A DNA stretch of 5,652 nucleotides from JANOQP01 sp044227705 (lineage in GTDB: Bacteria; Bacteroidota; Bacteroidia; Chitinophagales; Saprospiraceae), in the NCBI GenBank assembly GCA_044227705.1, contig JBGAWE010000265.1, forward strand, positions 1-5,652, given 5' to 3'. How positions within the stretch are numbered: position 1 is the stretch's first letter; every line of letters begins with the position of its first letter. The notes below the pieces were generated by a model that worked only from the letters and a program-made list of their open reading frames with translations, had not been told where the DNA came from and did not search any database. Shown here piece by piece: positions 1-5,652 of this stretch. A program made the translations under genes and the position numbers.

Positions 1-137
1 AAGAAAAGACGGTGGAGCTGCTGTTGGGAGGCTTTGTCGGGGCGTTTGTGTCGCTGCCGCCGGCGAGGCCGGCCCAACCACGGGCACGGTGCTGGATCGC
101 CCAACATCAAATCGTGCGGCACGCGCCTGCGATGCGG

Positions 138-3122
138 TCAGTCCCTTTCTTCGCTTGTTCCCGGCTCTTGTGCGCCTCGGGATCCTTCCAGCGAGAATTC
201 CTGTGAGACCATCTTGCCGTTCACGTCAAACTCAATGCTGTAAGTCCCTCTCGGGAGATAAAACTTCCCGTTCTCGCCCTTTTTTAACTCAATGGGCTTC
301 TCCTTTTGCTTCTCGGCTTTCTTTTCGCTCTTTTTTCCGTCCGTCGGCGGGGCGTTGAGTTCCTTTTCAAGCTCGCCTTTTTGCTTTTCGTCGAAGTCGA
401 GGTTGTAGACCAGCGTGTTCACCCCCGCGTCGGCTCTGACGGTGCCTCGTTTCACGACCGAACCGCCCTTTGTTTTGATGGAATAGTTGATTTCCCGAGC
501 GGTTTTCGAGTAGAACACAATGGGCAGTTCCGGTTCTTTCAAATCTTGATACCTCGGAATCTTGCCCCAACCGCCCGACCACCTTTTCTTTGGGATGTCG
601 TTGATGACCAGCTCCGCTTGCAAGTTTTCAGCCGTCATTTTTTCCAAAAAACCGATGGGCTGCACATAGAGAGACCGGCCGTGCGTCCCGATGACCATTT
701 CGTGCGCCTTTGGTTGAATCACCAAATCATGGACAGGCACTGCGGCAAAGCTGGCAGCCAGTTTTTGAAAGCGTTGCCCCCGGTCGAGACTGAAATAAAC
801 CGCGTGGTCGGTGCCGACAAACAGCAAATCCGAGTTTTCTGGGTCTTCCTTCACCACGTTTATCGGCTCGGGCGGCAGGTTCGCGCCGATGGGCTTCCAA
901 GTTTCGCCGTTGTCGTCGGAGGCATAGAGATACGCCGAAAAGTCGTCCCACCGGTAACCGTTGAGCGAGGCGTAAACTCTGTTCTTCTCATGAAAACTCG
1001 CCCAGACCCGGCTCACCCACAAATCCTTCGGCAGGCCGGACGAGACATCCTTCCAGTTTTCCCCGCCGTCTTTAGAGCAGAAAATCTTCCCATCGTCGCT
1101 GCCCGTGTAGAGCAGCCCAAACTTCAAAGGCGATTCGTGGATGGACGTGAGCGTCCCGTAAGGCACATTGCCCTTGCGCCCGCCGCCGGTGAGGTCGGGG
1201 CTGATGGCCTCCCAGTTTTCACCCTTGTCAAGGCTGCGATAGAGCCTGTTCGCGCCCATGTAGAGCACGTCCGGGTTGTGGCGCGAGAGCCAAATAGGGG
1301 TCTGCCAGTTCCAACGCAGGGGTTTTTCGCCCAAATCGTGGACGGGCGTGATCGGCTCTTGCTCACGGGTCTTTTTGTTGATGCGCGAATACTGGCCAAA
1401 CTGCGACCCGGCGTAGCACGTCGTGTTGTCCCTCGGGTCGACCATGACCTGCATCCCGTCGCCGCCGAAGATGAAATTGTAGGGGTTCTTCCCCGAGCCG
1501 TGCCACTCGCGGTTGACCTCCGAGCGGGAGCTGCCGGTCCAAACACCGTTGTCCTGCACGCCGCCGTAGACGTTGTACGGCTCCGCGTCGTCGACGTTGA
1601 CAGAATAGAACTGGCCGACGGCCGGGGAATTGCACTTGAACCACGTCTTCCCGTCGTCGTAGCTGACGTTGACGCCGCCGTCGTTTCCATTGATGAGGTG
1701 GCCCGGCCGATTGGGGTCAATCCAGATGAAATGATGGTCGCCGTGCACGTTTTCATCCTCGAGCGACTTCCAAGACTTGCCTCCGTCGGCACTTTTGATG
1801 AGCGGCACGCCCATGGTGTAGACCTGATTCTCATCAAAAGGCGCGACGCGCACCACGCCAAAGTAGTAGCCGTAGGTGCTCACCACGCCGTCGAGGTTTT
1901 TCTCGTGCGTCCTTTTCCAAGAGACACCGCCGTCGTCGCTGCGATAGATTTCGAGGCCCACGATCGAAGTGTTCTGAAACCCGTCGTCGCCCGCGTCGAG
2001 GTAGTCGAAGATGGCCGTCGGCTTCCATTTGCCCGATTTCGCCCCGGCCTTGACCTTTTTCGCGTCGTACTTCTCGGGAAAATCATTCTTGCGCAGGAAA
2101 TCGTTGAGCTTCTCGTCGTCGAGCGCAAGCAGGCCCTCGAGCGAGATGCTCTTAAAATCCTCCTTCTTGAGGGCGTCCTTTTCCTCTTCAACCTCTTCCT
2201 TTTTGACGACCGGCGTCTGGTTGTCGAGCGCGGCATACAGCACGGTCTTCCCATTCCCCGAAAAAACATCGATGCCAATCCGCCCGATTTTCTCGCCCTT
2301 CGGGAATCCCGACGAGCCGCCGCTGACGAGCGACCAATGCTCGCCGCCGTCCGTGCTCTTGTAAATGCCGGAGCCTTCGCCGCAGCCACTGAAATACCAG
2401 CAACGCCGCGCGCGCTGCCACATCGCGGCCCAGAGGATTTGGGGATTCGCCGGGTCGCGCACGAGGTCGATGGCCCCGGTGCTGTCGTTGACGAAAAGTG
2501 TGTTGCGCCAAGTTTTCCCGCCGTCGGATGTCTTGAACACACCGCGCTCGCGCGAAGGCGAATAAAGGTGGCCGACGGCCGCGACCATCACCTCGTCCGG
2601 GTTGTCAGGGTTCAGCAGCACACGGCCAATGTGGTGCGAATCGTGCAAGCCCCTGTTTTCCCAGGTCTTGCCGCCGTCGGCCGAGCGGTAGATCCCGGCG
2701 CCCGCATAAGAAGACCTCGATGAGTTGGCCTCGCCCGTCCCTACCCAGATGATGTTGCGCTTCCAATCAGCCGCGACGTCGCCTATTGTCATCACCGCTT
2801 CGTGGTCGAAAATCGGGGTGAAGTCCGAGCCGTTGGACTCCGTTTTCCACAGCCCGCCGCTGGCGTAGGCGACATAAAACTGCGTCGGGTCGCTTGGATT
2901 GACGTCGATGTCGGTCACGCGGCAGCTGAAAATGCTCGGACCAATGCTGCGCGGCTTGAGGTTCTTTCCGAGGCTGGTCTCGGAAAGGGTTTTTCGAGTC
3001 TCGAAACCGGCTAACCGTGTTGCGGCATCGGTCGGCGCGACGGGGTTTTGCCCCAAAACGAAACTGGGAATGCTGAAAAGGAGAAAGAAGACGGCGGGAA
3101 CGAGTCGAAGCAAGTTGGTCAT
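138..3122 (-). CDS. Exported BNR/Asp-box beta-propeller protein (sortilin/VPS10-like 'glycosyl hydrolase' family)
   Basis: A 994-residue protein with a Sec-type signal peptide at residues 1-24 (short polar start, hydrophobic core, probable cut near VLG/Q), so it should act in the envelope or outside the cell. About nine good Asp boxes (S/T-x-D-x-G-x-x-W) lie near residues 147, 198, 256, 395, 444, 487, 630, 683 and 735, with degenerate ones near 94 and 778; each marks one propeller blade, which suggests a double propeller. Family-typical signatures are present: HGDHH (460-464), NGNDGG (478-483), GGVQDNG (520-526), FGGDG (552-556), NWQTP (605-609), GANRLYRS (623-630), and VPVHDL...GTHGR (795-816), which closes the propeller region. 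Residues about 860-978 look like a beta-rich C-terminal domain interrupted by a Lys/Glu-rich stretch (911-950). A charged insert lies at about 305-385. Members are often annotated as glycosyl hydrolases or WD40/YVTN/BNR proteins; I see no basis for assigning a glycosidase reaction. No clear type IX sorting tail is visible. The ATG start is supported by the signal peptide. It is divergent from the phosphatase gene. Confidence 0.93.
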   Translation of the reverse strand: MTNLLRLVPAVFFLLFSIPSFVLGQNPVAPTDAATRLAGFETRKTLSETSLGKNLKPRSIGPSIFSCRVTDIDVNPSDPTQFYVAYASGGLWKTESNGSDFTPIFDHEAVMTIGDVAADWKRNIIWVGTGEANSSRSSYAGAGIYRSADGGKTWENRGLHDSHHIGRVLLNPDNPDEVMVAAVGHLYSPSRERGVFKTSDGGKTWRNTLFVNDSTGAIDLVRDPANPQILWAAMWQRARRCWYFSGCGEGSGIYKSTDGGEHWSLVSGGSSGFPKGEKIGRIGIDVFSGNGKTVLYAALDNQTPVVKKEEVEEEKDALKKEDFKSISLEGLLALDDEKLNDFLRKNDFPEKYDAKKVKAGAKSGKWKPTAIFDYLDAGDDGFQNTSIVGLEIYRSDDGGVSWKRTHEKNLDGVVSTYGYYFGVVRVAPFDENQVYTMGVPLIKSADGGKSWKSLEDENVHGDHHFIWIDPNRPGHLINGNDGGVNVSYDDGKTWFKCNSPAVGQFYSVNVDDAEPYNVYGGVQDNGVWTGSSRSEVNREWHGSGKNPYNFIFGGDGMQVMVDPRDNTTCYAGSQFGQYSRINKKTREQEPITPVHDLGEKPLRWNWQTPIWLSRHNPDVLYMGANRLYRSLDKGENWEAISPDLTGGGRKGNVPYGTLTSIHESPLKFGLLYTGSDDGKIFCSKDGGENWKDVSSGLPKDLWVSRVWASFHEKNRVYASLNGYRWDDFSAYLYASDDNGETWKPIGANLPPEPINVVKEDPENSDLLFVGTDHAVYFSLDRGQRFQKLAASFAAVPVHDLVIQPKAHEMVIGTHGRSLYVQPIGFLEKMTAENLQAELVINDIPKKRWSGGWGKIPRYQDLKEPELPIVFYSKTAREINYSIKTKGGSVVKRGTVRADAGVNTLVYNLDFDEKQKGELEKELNAPPTDGKKSEKKAEKQKEKPIELKKGENGKFYLPRGTYSIEFDVNGKMVSQEFSLEGSRGAQEPGTSEERD

Positions 3123-3300
3123 TGTGCTGAATGAATTGTGGAGGCGAATGTAGTTGTGTCCCGAAGCTCTGTTTCTGGTGCGTATCCAGCCTGGTTTTTC
3201 GCCTGAAAGAATGATTGAGAATAGAATTAACCGAAAAAAAGCGGTCGCGGCCTTGCCAAACTCCCCGGCGGATTGTGCCTTTGTTTTTCAAAAACTGACC
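3123..3300. promoter_or_regulatory. Divergent intergenic region between the BNR-protein and phosphatase genes
   Basis: These 178 bases separate two start codons facing away from each other, so promoters for both genes must lie here or inside the neighbouring 5' ends. The central part (about 3205-3240) is clearly AT-richer than the flanking genes. The phosphatase reading frame stays open upstream to 3154, but that extension is not hydrophobic and would bury the signal peptide, so I treat it as non-coding. Neither start codon has a recognisable Shine-Dalgarno sequence. No clear operator palindrome was seen. Confidence 0.6.
3252..3283 (+). promoter_or_regulatory. Candidate Bacteroidota-type promoter for the phosphatase gene
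   Basis: A CTTG at 3252-3255 is followed, after a 20-base spacer, by TGCCTTTG at 3276-3283. This matches the Bacteroidota primary sigma factor pattern (TTG near -33, TAnnTTTG near -7, spacer about 19-21) with one mismatch in the -7 element. Transcription would begin only about ten to fifteen bases before the ATG at 3301, giving a very short leader. Motifs this short occur by chance, so this is a candidate only. Confidence 0.35.
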
Positions 3301-4608
3301 ATGCGCAACCTCCTCCCGTTCCTGATTTTTGGGGCAATAAGCCCGTGTTTCTCTCAAAAGAACCTTCTGCAGTCCGGCCCGATGCTCGGCTATGTCGACA
3401 TGAAAGAGGCACTCGTCTGGGTGCAGACGACCGGCCCAGCCACAGCCCAGTTGGTCTACTGGGACTCAACGGAAACGGCCAAAAAACACTTCTCCGACCT
3501 CGTCCAAACTGCGAAAAAGGACGCCTATACCGCCAAGCTCATCGCCGATGAGGTGGAGCCAGGCCGCACTTATTTTTACCAAATCAAGCTGAACGGTAAG
3601 GCGGCAGACCGGCCCTACCCCACGCTCTTCCGAACCCAAAAACTGTGGCAATACCGGACGGAGCCGCCCGAGTTCACCATCGCCGCCGGCTCCTGTGCCT
3701 ACATCAACGAGGAGCAATACGACCGCCCCGGCAAGCCATACGGCTCAGAATACGGCATTTTCCAGTCGATTTACGAGAAGAAGCCCGACCTCATGCTCTG
3801 GCTCGGCGACAACGCCTATCTGCGCGAGCCGGATTTTTACACATGGACGGGCATCGCCCACCGGTACACGCACACGCGCTCCCTCCCCGAGTTGCAGCCG
3901 CTCCTGGCCGCGTGTCCGCACCTCGCGATTTGGGACGACCATGAATATGGCCCGAACGACGGCGACAGGACCTTCGCCCCGAAGGAAAAGACACGCCATG
4001 CCTTCGAGTGCTTTTGGGGGAACCCGACTTTCGGGAGAAACGGGGAGGGAATCACCTCCTTTTTTCAAATGGGGGATGTCGACATTTTTCTCTGCGACGA
4101 CCGTTGGTGGCGCGCACCGAACGACTGCGGGTCTTGCGAACGAACAATTCTCGGAAAAGAGCAGCGCCAATGGCTCTGCGAATCCCTTGCGGCGAGCCAC
4201 GCGCCTTTCAAGCTGGTCTGCATCGGCGGCCAGTTCCTGAACCCTTTTCAGAAATACGAGACCTTCGCCAACCTCGCCGCGGCAGAGCGCGACACCATCC
4301 TCAACTTCATCGACCGGGAAAAAATCGGGGGCGTCATCTTCCTGACCGGCGACCGGCATTTCTCGGAAATGTCAAAATGGACGGGGCCGAGTGGGACGAC
4401 CGTATTCGACCTGACCGCCTCTTCCCTGACCGCCGGGAGCTACAAAAACCCCGTAGACGTGAACCCGTTGCGCATCGAGGGGACGATGTTCGACAGCCAC
4501 AACTTTTGCACCCTCGCATTTTCAGGAAAAAGAAAGAAGCGCGTCTGCACCATCCGACTTTTCGACACGACGGGGAAACAGGTCTGGGAGCAGGTGTTGA
4601 GTGAATGA
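3301..4608 (+). CDS. Exported PhoD-type alkaline phosphatase / metallophosphatase
   Basis: A 435-residue protein of the alkaline phosphatase D family, predicted to hydrolyse phosphate mono- or diesters outside the cytoplasm. The ATG at 3301 is chosen because it opens a Sec signal peptide (residues 1-18, probable cut near CFS/Q); in-frame upstream starts would add an unlikely hydrophilic leader. Residues about 20-112 form a fibronectin-like N-terminal domain (QSGPMLGY, LVWVQT). The catalytic domain follows, with GSC (130-132), LGDNAY (168-173), WDDHEYGPND (211-220), CDDRWWR (265-271), LGKEQRQWL (284-292) and GDRHFSE (350-356). These match the family motifs GSC, GDxxY, WDDHE, D-x-R, LGxxQxxWL and GDxHxS, so the metal site looks intact. 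It has no twin-arginine motif, unlike Bacillus subtilis PhoD, and is shorter than that enzyme. The residue before Cys16 is proline, which argues against a lipobox. Ten cysteines lie in the mature part, including CGSC at 276-279. The substrate cannot be read from sequence; phosphatase versus phosphodiesterase is open. Confidence 0.92.
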   Translation: MRNLLPFLIFGAISPCFSQKNLLQSGPMLGYVDMKEALVWVQTTGPATAQLVYWDSTETAKKHFSDLVQTAKKDAYTAKLIADEVEPGRTYFYQIKLNGKAADRPYPTLFRTQKLWQYRTEPPEFTIAAGSCAYINEEQYDRPGKPYGSEYGIFQSIYEKKPDLMLWLGDNAYLREPDFYTWTGIAHRYTHTRSLPELQPLLAACPHLAIWDDHEYGPNDGDRTFAPKEKTRHAFECFWGNPTFGRNGEGITSFFQMGDVDIFLCDDRWWRAPNDCGSCERTILGKEQRQWLCESLAASHAPFKLVCIGGQFLNPFQKYETFANLAAAERDTILNFIDREKIGGVIFLTGDRHFSEMSKWTGPSGTTVFDLTASSLTAGSYKNPVDVNPLRIEGTMFDSHNFCTLAFSGKRKKRVCTIRLFDTTGKQVWEQVLSE

Positions 4609-4709
4609 GTTTTTCTCCCCAAAATCCCAACAGACGGCCGAGCGGCGGGATTTGAATTTCTACTTTCGCCCACTTTTTGAAAAAAGGCCCCACCAGAAAA
4701 CTCATCCAC

Positions 4710-5477
4710 ATGGGCAAAATCATCACCATAGCCAACCAAAAGGGCGGCGTCGGAAAGACAACCACGGCCATCAACCTTGCCGCCAGCATCGCGGTGCTGG
4801 ACAAGAAGGTGCTCATCATCGACGCCGACCCGCAGGCAAACGCCTCATCGGGCGTCAACGTCTTCGCCGACGACGACACGCCGACGACCTACGACCTGCT
4901 GGTCAACGGCGCCGACCCGAAGGCCGCCGTCGTCGAGACGGACACGCCGAACCTGTTCATCATCCCGTCGCACATCAACCTCGTCGGCGCGGAACTCGAA
5001 CTGGCCGGGCGCAACCGCCGCGAGTACGTCCTGCGCGAAATCGTGCAGAAGCTGCGGCCGGACTTCGACTTCATCTTCATCGACTGCCTCCCCTCGCTCG
5101 GCCTCATCACCGTCAACGCGCTCGTGGCAGCCGACACGATTCTCATCCCGGTGCAGTGCGAGATGTTCTCTTTCGAGGGTTTGGTGAAATTGAAGAACAC
5201 CATCAGCATGGTGAAAGCCGGTTTGAACCCAAAACTGACCATCGACGGGTTGGTGATTTCTATGTACGACAGCCGCCTGCGGTTGGCGAACGCCATCGTC
5301 GGCGAGGTGCGGGAAAGCTCGACGGATTATGTCTACGAAACCATCATCCACCGAAACAGCCGCATCGCCGAGGCCCCGATGCAGCACCAGCCGGTCGTCA
5401 TGTACGACGCGGCGAGCAAGGGCGCAACCAACTATATCAACCTCGCTGACGAGTTTTTGAAGAGAAACCTGAACTGA
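4710..5477 (+). CDS. parA: Chromosome-partitioning ATPase ParA (Soj-like)
   Basis: A 255-residue cytoplasmic P-loop ATPase of the ParA/MinD superfamily that, with ParB and parS, segregates newly replicated origins. The deviant Walker A motif is KGGVGKTT (residues 11-18, signature Lys11 and catalytic-loop Lys16). The Walker A' segment is VLIIDADPQAN (34-44) and Walker B is FIFID ending at Asp125. The motif after Walker B reads DCLPSLG (125-131), with Leu where Pro or Ser is commoner. The family segment MYDSRLRLAN and the C-terminal PVVMYDAASKGATNYINLA are complete. Length fits small chromosomal ParA proteins without an N-terminal helix-turn-helix, as opposed to larger P1/F plasmid ParA. The ATG at 4710 is preferred because GKIITIANQKGG is the usual family N-terminus; an in-frame TTG at 4677 would add eleven basic, unconserved residues. 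It lies 101 bases after the phosphatase gene, so it probably has its own promoter, and 9 bases before parB, with which it should be co-transcribed. Confidence 0.96.
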   Translation: MGKIITIANQKGGVGKTTTAINLAASIAVLDKKVLIIDADPQANASSGVNVFADDDTPTTYDLLVNGADPKAAVVETDTPNLFIIPSHINLVGAELELAGRNRREYVLREIVQKLRPDFDFIFIDCLPSLGLITVNALVAADTILIPVQCEMFSFEGLVKLKNTISMVKAGLNPKLTIDGLVISMYDSRLRLANAIVGEVRESSTDYVYETIIHRNSRIAEAPMQHQPVVMYDAASKGATNYINLADEFLKRNLN

Positions 5478-5486
5478 GAAGCAAGC

Positions 5487-5652
5487 ATGAGCAAACAGCT
5501 TAAAAAAGCCGATTTCGGCAAAGGAATCCGCGCCCTCCTCACCACCCCTGCCGCGATGGAGACGGCCATCGCCGAGGACAAGGCGGAGGTCGTCCGCGAG
5601 CTTTCCTCCAATGTGGCTGAAATCCCGGTCGACTCGATTGAGGTCAACCCGT
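5487..5652 (+). CDS. parB: Chromosome-partitioning protein ParB (N-terminal part, cut by window edge)
   Basis: Only the first 55 codons are present; the frame is open to the window end. The N-terminus carries KKADFGKGIRALL (residues 6-18), matching the short basic G-K/R-G-hydrophobic-x-AL peptide with which ParB proteins contact ParA and stimulate its ATPase. A poorly conserved acidic linker follows (about 19-41), then VAEIPVDSIEVNP (43-55), the first strand of the ParB/Srx-like CTP-binding domain that normally continues into QPR. The GERR-type CTPase motif, helix-turn-helix and dimerisation domain would lie beyond the window. The ATG starts nine bases after the parA stop, which indicates one transcript. 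The only hint of a ribosome site is a weak GAAG-like stretch. Identification rests on the N-terminal peptide, the domain entry and the parA neighbour, which together are strong. Confidence 0.92.
   Translation, partial: MSKQLKKADFGKGIRALLTTPAAMETAIAEDKAEVVRELSSNVAEIPVDSIEVNP

Noticed and set aside
59..73. Inverted repeat GCCGGC-GAG-GCCGGC, a possible terminator for the BNR gene.
   Set aside because: The stem is only six pairs with a three-base loop, and no T-run follows on the minus strand; such short GC palindromes are expected in this composition.
1..206. A plus-strand frame entering from the window edge, with a short hydrophobic start (VELLLGGFVGAFVSL), and a minus-strand frame from an ATG at 107 to the edge.
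   Set aside because: Neither resembles a known protein. The plus-strand frame would overlap the BNR gene by about 69 bases and ends in low-information sequence; too little is visible to call a gene in 1-137.
449..464. GTTTCACG resembling half of a parS site.
   Set aside because: Only one half matches; the other half of the palindrome is absent, and the sequence lies inside a coding region far from parAB.
306..2723. An 805-codon open frame on the plus strand, antisense to the BNR-protein gene.
   Set aside because: It is a codon-bias shadow of a GC-rich gene: the translation has no recognisable domain and is full of Arg/Val/His runs, while the minus-strand frame is a complete, motif-rich protein.
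3145..3152. TACATTCG on the minus strand, a possible -7 element for the BNR gene.
   Set aside because: It matches TAnnTTTG with one mismatch, but no TTG lies at the expected distance upstream.
4651..4679. TTTG (4651) and a TTTTTG-ending element (4674-4679), a possible parA promoter.
   Set aside because: The downstream element lacks the TA of the consensus and the spacer is only 17 bases; this is too weak to annotate.
4677..4709. Alternative TTG start for parA, adding eleven residues.
   Set aside because: The extension is basic and not part of the conserved ParA N-terminus, whereas the ATG at 4710 gives the usual MGKII start.

Overview
The window looks like ordinary chromosomal DNA from a fairly GC-rich member of the Bacteroidota, perhaps a Saprospiria-type lineage. 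The phylum call rests on four things: the ParA and ParB sequences resemble the Bacteroidota chromosomal type; the large BNR-repeat exported protein belongs to a family abundant there; none of the four start codons has a convincing Shine-Dalgarno sequence; and one upstream region carries a TTG / TAnnTTTG-like promoter. The lineage within the phylum is a guess.

Layout: bases 1-137 hold no gene I can support. Bases 138-3122 (minus strand) encode a 994-residue exported protein built from Asp-box (BNR) beta-propeller repeats, of the sortilin/VPS10-like 'glycosyl hydrolase' family whose biochemical role is unsettled. A 178-bp intergenic region separates it from a divergent gene at 3301-4608 (plus strand), an exported 435-residue PhoD-type metallophosphatase with its metal-site motifs intact. 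After a 101-bp gap come parA (4710-5477) and, nine bases later, the first 55 codons of parB (5487 to the window edge), the start of a chromosome-partitioning operon.

Functionally there are two groups. The divergent pair encodes exported proteins, one a probable phosphate-ester hydrolase and the other a large propeller with no assigned substrate; any link between them is inferred only from position. The parAB pair is cytoplasmic housekeeping machinery: ParA is the ATPase, and ParB binds parS sites and stimulates ParA through its N-terminal peptide. I found no mobile element, CRISPR array, RNA gene, defence island or clearly novel system. The more interesting details are a charged insert and conserved Asp/His/Gly loops in the propeller protein and the cysteine-rich character of the phosphatase.
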